Part shown: in pieces, positions 1-6,519 of the stretch
Numbering within the stretch: position 1 is the stretch's first letter
How the letters are laid out: each line of letters starts with the position of its first letter
Source: a virus
IMG/VR virus record: IMGVR_UViG_3300046352_000017
Span: 1 to 29,722 of that record
DNA: 29,722 nt
Reading direction: 5' to 3' (one strand)
Translations under genes and position numbers: made by a program
Notes under the pieces: model-generated
Told to the model about the DNA's origin: nothing
The model's input: only the letters and a program-made list of their open reading frames with translations
Databases searched by the model: none

Positions 1-16
1 AAAAAATACTATTGTA

Positions 17-154
17 ATGGCTAAAAAACAAACTGAAGTATCTGCTAAATTAGATGTTAAAATCTCAAGACCTTGTGTACATTCAAAGTCTAAAACTTCT
101 TCGCTTAAAAGCAGTAAAAACTACAAAAAAAAATACGCAGGGCAGGGTAGATAA
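17..154 (+). CDS. small basic hypothetical protein, possibly 5'-truncated
   Basis: This 45-residue ORF starts ATG GCT AAA AAA and ends at TAA 152-154. It is rich in Lys and Ser and ends KKKYAGQGR, a tail I recall from small conserved proteins of flavobacterial phages whose function is unknown. The frame is open upstream to the window edge, so a longer protein beginning outside the window is possible. No signal peptide, membrane segment or catalytic motif is visible. A basic, Lys-rich composition would suit nucleic-acid binding, but that is only a guess. A probable promoter follows directly downstream. Confidence 0.55.
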   Translation: MAKKQTEVSAKLDVKISRPCVHSKSKTSSLKSSKNYKKKYAGQGR

Positions 155-188
155 AATAACTTGTTAATAAAATACCATTTGACAAAAT

Positions 189-216
189 TTTGATGTTCTT
201 TTTTTATATAAATTTG
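189..216 (+). promoter_or_regulatory. probable Bacteroidota-type promoter for the GIY-YIG/ninG unit
   Basis: A -7 element TAAATTTG (209-216) matches TANNTTTG. A TTTG at 189-192 lies 16 nt upstream, slightly shorter than the usual 17-23. The leader to the ATG at 251 contains a CCAAACAAA stretch like the leaders of the other promoters in this window. A TTGTTAATAA element lies just upstream at 161-170. Confidence 0.5.
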
Positions 217-250
217 TGTAATAATTTTAACCAAACAAATATAAAGAAAT

Positions 251-778
251 ATGAAATTAGAATATTTAGTTAAATGTGAATATTACGGAACAGGTAAAAG
301 TTATAATAAAGTATTTTATAACGAACAAGAATACCAAAGCTTTAAAAATTGGATAACTACTAAAAGAGGATATACCAATGTTAAATTCCTTAAAAAGCAA
401 AATAAAGAAATAACTAATAAAGATAGTATTGCTTTAGATAAAAAAGTAACTATTAGAAATAAGAAAGAATATTTAAAAAGTTATTTAATAAGCACTAAAA
501 AAGAAATTGAATTTTTTAAGTTTATTTACTGTTTAATAAAAGACAATGAAATTGTATATGTAGGTAAAACTATAAACATACAAAGTAGAATACTTACACA
601 TAAAAAAGATGAAGGAAAAGAATTTAATAGCTTTTCTATAATTGCAAAACTTCCTGCAGAAATTTCTGAACAAGAACTTTTAAAGCTTGAAGAAAAATAC
701 ATTAAATTGTTAAAACCTAAATTAAACATAATTCACAACGTAAATGGCAAAGAAACCAACAAGGACTTCTCTTATTAA
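251..778 (+). CDS. GIY-YIG domain endonuclease (probable free-standing homing endonuclease)
   Basis: The 175-residue protein has a C-terminal GIY-YIG nuclease domain (about residues 90-163). The first strand reads IYC (92-94), the second YVG (103-105), followed by R113 and H117 on the expected helix and the metal-binding Glu at 147/148 in the LEEKYIKLL helix. Residues 1-85 are basic, match nothing I recognise, and may be a DNA-target domain. GIY-YIG proteins of this size in phages are usually free-standing homing endonucleases that cut phage DNA and spread by repair. The 3' end overlaps the start of the ninG-like gene by 35 nt, as expected if the gene inserted at the front of that gene. The ATG at 251 follows an A-rich leader behind a promoter. 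Confidence 0.8.
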   Translation: MKLEYLVKCEYYGTGKSYNKVFYNEQEYQSFKNWITTKRGYTNVKFLKKQNKEITNKDSIALDKKVTIRNKKEYLKSYLISTKKEIEFFKFIYCLIKDNEIVYVGKTINIQSRILTHKKDEGKEFNSFSIIAKLPAEISEQELLKLEEKYIKLLKPKLNIIHNVNGKETNKDFSY

Positions 779-1133
779 AAAGCTTGATACGGTGTTTTCA
801 ATTTATATTCGCCGCAAAGATGCAGTGAATGATATAGCACAATGCGTTACTTGTGGTAAAAAAGACCATTGGTCAAAACTTCAGAATGGACATTGGGCAA
901 GTAGAAGACATTATAGCACACGTTGGGACGAACGAAACTGTAACGTGCAATGTGCGTCTTGTAATGTGTTTAGAGCAGGTGAAATATACTTATATACTAA
1001 ATATCTTTGTTCACAATATGGTGATAACTTCCCTGAAGAGTTGTATATACAATCGCAACAAATACGTAAATTTACAGACGTAGAACTACAAGAACTAATT
1101 GAACACTACACACAACTAAATAGTCTTTTCTGA
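744..1133 (+). CDS. ninG: NinG-like recombination protein
   Basis: The 129-residue protein matches the lambda NinG (Rap) family, whose lambda member acts on Holliday junctions and branched recombination intermediates. Visible hallmarks are C34xxC37, the NGHW segment with H50, the ASRR run, and C66-x3-C70-x2-C73, forming a likely zinc-binding nuclease core of the HNH/treble-clef type. It is shorter than lambda NinG (about 200 residues), as is common in Bacteroidota phages. The start lies inside the end of the upstream GIY-YIG gene. A strong terminator follows within 35 nt, so this gene ends its transcription unit. The family call is strong; the exact substrate here is inferred. Confidence 0.85.
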   Translation: MAKKPTRTSLIKKLDTVFSIYIRRKDAVNDIAQCVTCGKKDHWSKLQNGHWASRRHYSTRWDERNCNVQCASCNVFRAGEIYLYTKYLCSQYGDNFPEELYIQSQQIRKFTDVELQELIEHYTQLNSLF

Positions 1134-1164
1134 TTTCTCTTTATAATTTGGTTAATGTTAAATT

Positions 1165-1193
1165 GGGCTACTTTAAACGGTAGCCCTTTTTTT
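1165..1193 (+). terminator. intrinsic terminator after ninG
   Basis: GGGCTAC (1165-1171) pairs with GTAGCCC (1180-1186) across an 8-nt loop. Seven T follow (1187-1193). Confidence 0.9.
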
Positions 1194-1232
1194 GCCAATC
1201 TGTTAAAATTATGTTAAAATTTAAAATCATAG

Positions 1233-1262
1233 TTGGTTATTAAAAAACCTGTTATATATTTG
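1233..1262 (+). promoter_or_regulatory. Bacteroidota-type promoter for the ERF/SSB unit
   Basis: TTG at 1233-1235, a 19-nt spacer, then TATATTTG at 1255-1262, a full match to TANNTTTG. It lies directly after a terminator and 30 nt before the ATG at 1292. Two TGTTAAAATT-like repeats sit just upstream (1201-1220). Confidence 0.8.
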
Positions 1263-1291
1263 CCACATCAAACATTAACAAATAACAAATT

Positions 1292-1393
1292 ATGAAAGCA
1301 ATCAAAACATTTTTAACAAAAGCAAACTACCAAATTTTATTCGCACAGGCTTTAGCCTTGTATTTTTTAATCCAAATAATTTTAAGATACTAA
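1292..1393 (+). CDS. 33-residue single-span membrane peptide
   Basis: The ORF reads M-K-A-I-K-T-F-L and ends FLIQIILRY, with a TAA at 1391-1393 that overlaps the next ATG (TAATG). After a basic N-terminus, residues about 13-31 form one hydrophobic segment, so it is probably a small inner-membrane protein. It is the first gene behind a well-formed promoter and has an A-rich start region (AACAAATAACAAATT), which supports real translation. Function is unknown. First-gene membrane peptides in phages can be host-takeover or exclusion factors, but nothing here shows that. Confidence 0.6.
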   Translation: MKAIKTFLTKANYQILFAQALALYFLIQIILRY

Positions 1394-1584
1394 TGAAAGA
1401 TTTAATCGACTTTAACAGATTTCAAATAGAAGCATTACAGGCAGAAATTTGTAAACTTAAACAGGAAAACAATTTACTATCTACTTATTGCTTTGAAGCA
1501 TTAGAAGAAGGAATTACACAAGAGTACAAAACATTAATCAAGCAACAAATTTACGAACTTAAACAAAACAATTTAAAACTTTAA
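1393..1584 (+). CDS. small coiled-coil hypothetical protein
   Basis: This 63-residue protein shares one base with the stop of the preceding membrane peptide, so the two are probably translationally coupled. Residues about 8-30 show a heptad-like pattern (EALQAEICKLKQENNLL) that predicts a short coiled coil, and the C-terminus is also helical. It sits just ahead of the ERF gene. I do not recognise the family. It may dimerise or bind a partner, but no role can be assigned. Confidence 0.6.
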   Translation: MKDLIDFNRFQIEALQAEICKLKQENNLLSTYCFEALEEGITQEYKTLIKQQIYELKQNNLKL

Positions 1585-1586
1585 TT

Positions 1587-2123
1587 ATGAAAACAGAAAC
1601 AAATTTTTATGAAAAATTATCAGCAGTAAAAGCTGAAGTAGGTAGAATATCAAAAGATAGTAGTAATCCTTTTTTTAAAAGTAAATACTTTGATGTAAAT
1701 TCACTATTACTACACGTTGAACCAATTATTCAAAAACACGAATTATTGCTTTTACAACCAATACAAGATGGTTTAGTAAAGAGTATTATATTTGATACGA
1801 AAGGTTTTAGTATCGAATCAGGGATTGCATTGCCTGAAATTAATGACCCACAAAAATTAGGTTCTGCAATTACTTACTATAGAAGATACACGCTTCAAAG
1901 TTTATTAGCATTACAAGCTGAAGATGATGATGCTAATTTAGCAAGTAATAAAGTTGGCAACACTTTGAAGTCAACTGAAGATGACAAAAAGTGGTTAAAC
2001 AAAAACACACCTGAATTTAGTAAATCAATTGAATACTTAAAAAGTGGAGGTAATATAGAAGCTATTGAAAAAAAGTATAAATTAGCCAAAGCAGTTAAAG
2101 ACGAATTGTTAAAAGTTAAGTAA
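1587..2123 (+). CDS. erf: ERF-family single-strand annealing protein
   Basis: The 178-residue protein has the ERF core: NPFFKSKYFDV (27-37), then LLLHVEPIIQKHELLLLQP, and the signature ITYYRRYTLQSLLALQAEDD (about 95-114). ERF proteins form rings on single-stranded DNA and anneal complementary strands for phage recombination and genome circularisation. It probably works with the SSB-like protein (2373), the RecE-like exonuclease (7095) and NinG (744). The C-terminal part (about 120-178) is charged and variable, as is usual for the family. The gene lies in a tight operon 2 nt after the previous stop. Confidence 0.9.
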   Translation: MKTETNFYEKLSAVKAEVGRISKDSSNPFFKSKYFDVNSLLLHVEPIIQKHELLLLQPIQDGLVKSIIFDTKGFSIESGIALPEINDPQKLGSAITYYRRYTLQSLLALQAEDDDANLASNKVGNTLKSTEDDKKWLNKNTPEFSKSIEYLKSGGNIEAIEKKYKLAKAVKDELLKVK

Positions 2124-2124
2124 T

Positions 2125-2307
2125 ATGAAAATAATAGTTAAAAGAAACAAGCAACAATCAAAAGTAACATTTGATTTAAAAGATATACATTTTCCTTATG
2201 CAATTAGAGAAGCTATAATATCAGCATTGTTAATTGATGGATTTACACAAGAAACTATAGATGAAGTTTTTAATATGTGTCAGGATGCTAAATGTGAATC
2301 TAAATAA
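2125..2307 (+). CDS. hypothetical protein
   Basis: A 60-residue protein that begins one base after the ERF stop and is clearly in the same operon. It has a basic N-terminus (MKIIVKRNKQQSKVTF) followed by a mixed beta/alpha pattern and two C-terminal cysteines (MCQDAKC). There is no recognisable family, membrane segment or signal peptide. Its position between ERF and the SSB-like gene suggests a link to DNA metabolism, but this is context only. Confidence 0.6.
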   Translation: MKIIVKRNKQQSKVTFDLKDIHFPYAIREAIISALLIDGFTQETIDEVFNMCQDAKCESK

Positions 2308-2372
2308 TAATTAAATAAAACTGAATAGCTGACAACAGTAAAAAAAGGTAGGCAAAGTAAAAAACAAATATT

Positions 2373-2675
2373 ATGAGTGCATTAATTAACGTAAGTTTAA
2401 GAGTTGACAAATTACCAAAAGAAAAATTTGTAGCTGGTAAAGATGGCGCAGTTTATTACAACTTCACAATTGGAGTTAACGACGAAGCTAACCAGTTTGG
2501 ACAAAATGTTTCTTTAACAGATTCACAAACTAAAGAAGAGCGTGAAGCTAAAAAAGCTAAAAACTACATCGGTAACGGTAATGTAGTTTGGACAGATGGT
2601 AACATTGTAGCAGTTAAAAAGGAACAAAACGTTGCTGAAAAAGCACAAACAGTTTCTGACGGGTTGCCGTTCTAA
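2373..2675 (+). CDS. probable single-stranded DNA-binding protein
   Basis: The 100-residue protein begins MSALINVSLRVDKLPKEKF and continues with beta-strand segments (AVYYNFTIGVND, GQNVSLTDSQT), as expected for a short OB fold. A low-complexity linker follows. It ends SDGLPF, resembling the acidic-tip-plus-PF tail by which SSBs recruit partners. I recall very similar flavobacterial phage proteins annotated as SSB or hypothetical. It would coat ssDNA during replication and ERF-mediated annealing. The start is preceded by an A-rich stretch. A strong terminator lies 8 nt after the stop. Confidence 0.65.
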   Translation: MSALINVSLRVDKLPKEKFVAGKDGAVYYNFTIGVNDEANQFGQNVSLTDSQTKEEREAKKAKNYIGNGNVVWTDGNIVAVKKEQNVAEKAQTVSDGLPF

Positions 2676-2682
2676 ATTAATT

Positions 2683-2718
2683 GGGGGTAGTAAAGGGATA
2701 TAGCTACCCCCTTTTTTT
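2683..2718 (+). terminator. intrinsic terminator after the SSB-like gene
   Basis: GGGGGTAG (2683-2690) pairs with CTACCCCC (2704-2711). Seven T follow (2712-2718). Confidence 0.9.
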
Positions 2719-2748
2719 AAATTATTAAAGCAGTAAAAGAAAAGAAAA

Positions 2749-3600
2749 ATGATAGACTTAGATAAAGATGCAATACAACTCCTAATGGAAATGTATGAAG
2801 ATGAATTAAGAATTGACCCAACACAAAAAATAGAACACCCTGAGCCTGCTTTATCTTTAGGAACAAAAACATACGAAACAAGAGAAGGCCTGAAAGAATT
2901 CCCACTACCATTAGGAACATACGGAAACTTTAGTTTTGTACAAGCGCCACCAAAAAGCAAAAAAACATTTTTTATATCATTACTTTCAGCAGTTTATATG
3001 AAAGGGCAAATAGAAACCTTTGGTGGTGATTTACGTGGCTATAGTAATGGCAAGCACTTAGTACATTTTGACACTGAGCAAGGTAACTTCCACGCACAAA
3101 TGGTTTTTAGAAGACCAATTGATATGACTGAAATAGATACAAAGAAATATCATACGTTTGCATTAAGACAATTAGGATTTAAAGAACGCATACAATTTAT
3201 AGAATGGTACTTGTATGAAAAATTAGAAGGTAAAGATGTAGGGTTAGTAATTATAGATGGTGTAGCTGATTTATGTAGTGATGTAAATAATATTGAAGAA
3301 TCAAATGCAGTAGTACAAAAGCTAATGAAGTGGACAAAGGAATTAAATTGCCATATTATTACGGTAATCCATAGCAACTTCGGTTCAGATAAACCTACAG
3401 GACATTTAGGAAGCTTTTTAGAAAAGAAAACAGAAACACAAATACAATTAGAACTTAACACAGTAAACAAAGACTTGGTAACTGTAAGCTGTAAAAGGAG
3501 TAGAAACGCATCGTTTGAAACATTTAGTTTTACTGTTAACAAATTTGGTCTACCACAGGTTGCAGGTGCTTTTTACGACCCGCTTGCCGGAGTTTTTTAA
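2749..3600 (+). CDS. RecA/KaiC-fold ATPase, probable replicative helicase-like or RepA-like protein
   Basis: The 283-residue protein shows a RecA-type ATPase core. A Walker-A-like loop APPKSKKT lies at 66-73 and lacks both canonical glycines. A HFDTEQ strand (106-111) follows, then a hydrophobic strand ending in D170 (VGLVIIDG, Walker B), then IITVIHSN (203-210), a typical post-Walker-B segment of RepA/DnaB-like ATPases. Such proteins in Bacteroidota phages are usually labelled AAA_25 or RecA-like NTPase and sit with replication genes. It would act on DNA in the cytoplasm, perhaps as a helicase or loader. The atypical P-loop makes enzymatic activity uncertain. No separate primase is visible in the window. 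Confidence 0.7.
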   Translation: MIDLDKDAIQLLMEMYEDELRIDPTQKIEHPEPALSLGTKTYETREGLKEFPLPLGTYGNFSFVQAPPKSKKTFFISLLSAVYMKGQIETFGGDLRGYSNGKHLVHFDTEQGNFHAQMVFRRPIDMTEIDTKKYHTFALRQLGFKERIQFIEWYLYEKLEGKDVGLVIIDGVADLCSDVNNIEESNAVVQKLMKWTKELNCHIITVIHSNFGSDKPTGHLGSFLEKKTETQIQLELNTVNKDLVTVSCKRSRNASFETFSFTVNKFGLPQVAGAFYDPLAGVF

Positions 3601-3601
3601 A

Positions 3602-3627
3602 TTGTTAATAACTTTTAATTATATTTA
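3602..3627 (+). promoter_or_regulatory. weak candidate promoter
   Basis: TTG at 3602-3604 lies inside TTGTTAATAAC, which also occurs at the 12 kb promoter. TATATTTA at 3620-3627 is one base from TANNTTTG. The 15-nt spacer is short, so this is tentative. Confidence 0.25.
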
Positions 3628-3631
3628 CAAA

Positions 3632-3931
3632 ATGAAAACAACTATTAAAAACCAAATTCAGGAATTAAAAAATACAGCATCAAGAACAGGATTGATATTC
3701 TGTGATAATAAAGTTATGTTTTCTTTTGTGCAAGATGTGCTTTTAAAGTTAGAACAAATAGAAGACTTAATAGAATTAGAAAACGAATTGCATTTTACTG
3801 ATGTAGCTGATGCAGTCAAGAATATGTACAAGAAGGATGAAAATTTAACACACGTCTATGTTAACTTTCAGATTAGACCTGTAGAAGTAGAAAAAAAGTT
3901 TGGTGTAATTGATGCTAAATTATACCTATAA
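3632..3931 (+). CDS. hypothetical helical protein
   Basis: The 99-residue protein starts MKTTIKNQIQELKN. The frame is open upstream to 3515, but those codons overlap the end of the ATPase gene. The ATG at 3632 follows a typical AT-rich leader, so I chose it. Residues about 30-60 are acidic and helical (VLLKLEQIEDLIELENEL), and the C-terminus ends in a beta segment (THVYVNFQIRPVEVEKKFG). There is no known family. It lies between the ATPase and the sigma-like gene. Confidence 0.6.
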   Translation: MKTTIKNQIQELKNTASRTGLIFCDNKVMFSFVQDVLLKLEQIEDLIELENELHFTDVADAVKNMYKKDENLTHVYVNFQIRPVEVEKKFGVIDAKLYL

Positions 3932-3992
3932 AAAATAAATTAGTTTAGAATAGTCAGAAAAGAAGAATTGATTATTAATTTAAACTATTTAT

Positions 3993-4205
3993 ATGATTAC
4001 AATTTTATTTGCTATTGCAGCAGTAGTATGGGTTATTTTAATGACTATACAAAAATACGGGGGTGAATTAATTATTAGCCCAGTTATTGGTTTTATGGTT
4101 GGTTGGTTATACAACCCAGAACAATTTGAAAAAGAAACAGAACACACTATTCAAGTTCTTTTAGGAATTGTATCTTTTACAATAATTTGGACTACCTATG
4201 AGTAA
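3993..4205 (+). CDS. small membrane protein with about three spans
   Basis: The 70-residue protein has hydrophobic segments at about 2-19, 26-41 and 52-67, separated by a charged turn (YNPEQFEKETEH). It is probably an integral inner-membrane protein. It overlaps the start of the sigma-like gene by 8 nt, so the two may be co-translated. A holin would be the obvious phage candidate of this size, but the gene is far from any lysis gene and sits in the early region, so I do not make that call. Function is unknown. Confidence 0.6.
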   Translation: MITILFAIAAVVWVILMTIQKYGGELIISPVIGFMVGWLYNPEQFEKETEHTIQVLLGIVSFTIIWTTYE

Positions 4206-4737
4206 CCAATGGTTGGCTAAAGTAGCTGTGTATCACGATGACTGGATTAAAGTGGTACAATCGTTTGGTGAATATGATTATGCTGAAGACATAGTTCAAG
4301 AAAGTTATATTGCATTGTGGAAATATGCTGATGCAGAAAAGCTTTTAGACACTGATGGTGAAGTAAGAAAAGGATATATGTACTTCACATTACGTTCTTT
4401 GTTTTACCAATACTATAACAAAAAGAAAAAAGTAAACAAAGTTGACATTGATGGGTGTTGGGAATTATTTGATGATTCAAACATAGAAGAACACAAAGCT
4501 TATAATGAAATATGTTTACTTATTGATGAAGAAATTAAAGATTGGAATTGGTATGATAGAAAACTATTTAAACTATATCGTGATACTGATTTATCAATGC
4601 GAGATATTTCAAAAGAAACAGGTATAAGTTTGATTTCAATATTCCATTCATTAAAGAATCATAAAGCTATTTTAAAAGAAAAGTTTCAAAAAGATTATCA
4701 AGATTATATTACTAACGATTATAACTCAATTTACTAA
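4198..4737 (+). CDS. sigma-70-like RNA polymerase sigma factor
   Basis: The 179-residue protein has the size and two-domain layout of ECF-type sigma factors. Region 2 is visible as YDYAEDIVQESYIALWKY (26-43), close to the usual DLVQE...LW pattern, followed by LRSLFYQYYNKKKK. Region 4 is a helix-turn-helix near 134-165 (LSMRDISKETGISLISIFHS), with an RKLF...Y lead-in. It would redirect host RNA polymerase to phage promoters, probably those of the structural genes, where I see no standard TANNTTTG promoters on the forward strand. The C-terminal helix is unusually basic and Asn-rich. The function call rests on motif shape. Confidence 0.7.
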   Translation: MSNQWLAKVAVYHDDWIKVVQSFGEYDYAEDIVQESYIALWKYADAEKLLDTDGEVRKGYMYFTLRSLFYQYYNKKKKVNKVDIDGCWELFDDSNIEEHKAYNEICLLIDEEIKDWNWYDRKLFKLYRDTDLSMRDISKETGISLISIFHSLKNHKAILKEKFQKDYQDYITNDYNSIY

Positions 4738-4739
4738 CT

Positions 4740-5129
4740 ATGGCAAAAGCAAGAACAAAAGCACCATCAAAAGGATTAGGTGACACTATTGAAAAAATTA
4801 CAGAAGCAACAGGAATTAAAAAAGCAGTTGAAGTATTCGCAAAAGCAACTGGATTAGATTGCGGATGTGAAGAAAGAAAAGTTAAACTAAACAACTTGAT
4901 TCCTTATAGAAGAAAAGTTAACTGTTTAAATGAAGCAGATTACAATATGCTAACTGAATTTCTTAAACCGACAAAGGGAAGTTTAACACCAAACGAACAA
5001 TGGACAATAGCTGCTATTTATGATAGGGTTTTTAATGTAAAGTTAGAACATTCAAGTTGTAGTTCTTGTTGGAGGGATACACTTTCTGATTTAAGAAAAG
5101 TTTATAACGAATACAAAGTTAATGATTAA
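4740..5129 (+). CDS. conserved phage protein with cysteine pairs, function unknown
   Basis: The 129-residue protein begins with a basic, Ala/Lys-rich tail, then GLGDTIEKITEATGIKKAVE. A CGC cluster near 42-44, a single Cys near 61, and CSSCW near 107-111 follow and could form a zinc site. I recall closely similar small proteins in many Flavobacteriia phages, always uncharacterised. The middle (NEADYNMLTEFLKPTKGSL) looks helical. It lies immediately downstream of the sigma-like gene and overlaps the next ORF by 8 nt, so it is co-expressed with DNA metabolism genes. No enzymatic motif is visible. Confidence 0.65.
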   Translation: MAKARTKAPSKGLGDTIEKITEATGIKKAVEVFAKATGLDCGCEERKVKLNNLIPYRRKVNCLNEADYNMLTEFLKPTKGSLTPNEQWTIAAIYDRVFNVKLEHSSCSSCWRDTLSDLRKVYNEYKVND

Positions 5130-5523
5130 CTGGAACGAGGCTGACTTATTTGAGTTTTTACGCTCAAATGTTTACCCTGATTTAGTTAAGTCAAAGAATC
5201 AGATGTCAAGGTGGGATTGTTATAGTCCCACTACAGGACATCGTATAGAACTAAAATGCAGGAAACGACATTACCCAACATTACTACTTGAAAAGAAAAA
5301 ATATGATGCAATGATAGAAGAATGTGAAAAGCATTTAGATATACCAATTTATATAAATTCAACACCTGAAGGGGTATTTAGTTTTAACCTGCATAAGATA
5401 CACCCAACGTTTGAAATAAATAATAAAAACCCTGCTACAACACAATTTTATAACACACAAAGAATAGAAAAAGAAGTTACATATTTAGAAATTAACGAAG
5501 CATTAAAATTAAACGAATTATGA
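5122..5523 (+). CDS. putative PD-(D/E)XK-fold nuclease-like protein
   Basis: The 133-residue protein contains D32 (SRWDCYS), a turn, then RIELKCRKRHY with E43-x-K45. This is the spacing and hydrophobic context of the PD-(D/E)XK core, with an acidic helix before it (NEADLFEFLRS). Such a protein would cut or bind DNA, for example in junction resolution or host DNA breakdown. Tryptophan and aromatic residues follow a plausible beta-alpha-beta order (IPIYINSTPEGVFSF after helix EKKKYDAMIEEC). The gene overlaps both neighbours (8 nt and 4 nt), so it is part of the same early operon. The fold call is my inference from the motif, not from a search. Confidence 0.5.
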   Translation: MINWNEADLFEFLRSNVYPDLVKSKNQMSRWDCYSPTTGHRIELKCRKRHYPTLLLEKKKYDAMIEECEKHLDIPIYINSTPEGVFSFNLHKIHPTFEINNKNPATTQFYNTQRIEKEVTYLEINEALKLNEL

Positions 5524-5879
5524 AAGACAATCCAATCCAATTAGAATTTTTAAAAAGCGTATTATTATCGCAATTATTATTAGAGTGCAATGAAAATTTA
5601 AGGTTCACAAAGCAATATAACGGCGCTTTAAAGCATTTACTAAACAAAGTAAACAACCACTTGGAAACTACAGTTTATGACGAGTATAGAAAGATATACA
5701 ATACTGATGCCGAAATGACTACCAATATTTTGCGCAGCATTGAAGATTTAACTACAAAGTTAACCACATCAGATTTAGACGAACTGGTAATGATTAATGC
5801 AGTTATTGAAAAGTACCACGAAAACAAAGAATGGTTTGCTGAATATGGTAACGCTGAATTTTTAAGGATAGATGGCTAA
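5520..5879 (+). CDS. hypothetical helical protein
   Basis: The 119-residue protein starts with an ATGA overlap on the upstream nuclease-like gene and ends overlapping the next ORF by 8 nt. It is nearly all helix by composition (LEFLKSVLLSQLLLECNENL, LTTSDLDELVMINAVIEKYH). It has one cysteine and no membrane segment. I recall similar-looking helical proteins in flavobacterial phages, but no function is known to me. It could be a partner protein for a neighbouring enzyme. Confidence 0.6.
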   Translation: MKDNPIQLEFLKSVLLSQLLLECNENLRFTKQYNGALKHLLNKVNNHLETTVYDEYRKIYNTDAEMTTNILRSIEDLTTKLTTSDLDELVMINAVIEKYHENKEWFAEYGNAEFLRIDG

Positions 5880-6126
5880 ACGTAAAATAGAAATATATCA
5901 AGCAAACTATAAAGAAGTAGATGCTATGGTGTATTGTGTTAAAAGAAACGTAGCTTATTCATTAGAAGCAAATACAAACAAAAGATTCTACATAGTTAAG
6001 TATATTCCAAGTGATTATAAAAATGTAATATATTTAAAGGAAAACAATAAGAAAGTAGAATTTAACGAATACGAAGCAACTAAAAAGATAATGGAATTAT
6101 ATATTAACCAAAGCAAATTGATATGA
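5872..6126 (+). CDS. hypothetical protein
   Basis: The 84-residue protein overlaps both neighbours, by 8 nt upstream and by an ATGA coupling downstream. It starts with basic residues (MAKRKIEIY) and has alternating short strands and loops (KRFYIVKYIP, NVIYLKENNK) followed by a C-terminal helix. There is no family assignment, signal or membrane segment. Composition matches the other early small genes. Confidence 0.55.
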   Translation: MAKRKIEIYQANYKEVDAMVYCVKRNVAYSLEANTNKRFYIVKYIPSDYKNVIYLKENNKKVEFNEYEATKKIMELYINQSKLI

Positions 6127-6299
6127 AAGATAAAGAAAAATACATTAAAAATTTAATTGAAAATTATCAATCAATAGTAATAGAAAATAATAATATTTTA
6201 AAAGATGAAAAAATATATATACCGGATTGGCAATGGTGTGAATTAAAAAAAGAAATACAAGTTTATGAATTGGTAATAAAAAATTTAAAGAAAATATGA
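6123..6299 (+). CDS. hypothetical short helical protein
   Basis: The 58-residue protein fills the gap between two ORFs with ATGA overlaps at both ends (6123-6126 and 6296-6299), strong evidence of real translation. It is Lys/Glu/Ile-rich, with one loop containing YIPDWQWCE, and probably forms two helices. I do not recognise it. Confidence 0.6.
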   Translation: MKDKEKYIKNLIENYQSIVIENNNILKDEKIYIPDWQWCELKKEIQVYELVIKNLKKI

Positions 6300-6517
6300 A
6301 AGTAAAAGACACAATGTCACAATGGATTGAAGCACAAGTAAAAGATAGTGTAGTACAATCAGTAATTAATAAGTTTAAACAACGTAGTGAAGTAGGAATA
6401 AAGAAATACGGAACTACAATGGATAGAGATGATTTAACAAGAGATGAATGGATTACCCACATCTCCGAAGAATTAATGGATGCTTTGTTGTATCTCGAGA
6501 AACTTAAAAGACTATAA
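6296..6517 (+). CDS. possible all-alpha NTP pyrophosphohydrolase-like (MazG-type) small protein
   Basis: The 73-residue protein contains RSEVGIKKYGTTMDRDDLTR followed by ISEELMDALLYLEKL (55-69), where E57, E58 and D61 recall the EExxD metal-binding helix of MazG/dUTPase-like phage hydrolases. Related short phage proteins are often annotated as nucleotide pyrophosphohydrolase-like. Such enzymes remove non-canonical or alarmone nucleotides. At 73 residues it holds only part of a four-helix bundle, so it would have to oligomerise or be non-catalytic. It is coupled to the upstream gene by ATGA. Confidence 0.45.
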   Translation: MKVKDTMSQWIEAQVKDSVVQSVINKFKQRSEVGIKKYGTTMDRDDLTRDEWITHISEELMDALLYLEKLKRL

Positions 6518-6519
6518 CT

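Noticed and set aside
853-1083. Second forward ORF inside ninG
   Set aside because: It is out of frame with a clear NinG protein and its translation shows no family features.
2523-3542. Long minus-strand ORFs opposite the SSB-like and ATPase genes
   Set aside because: They lie fully opposite well-supported genes, have hydrophobic low-complexity translations, and lack promoters or leaders.
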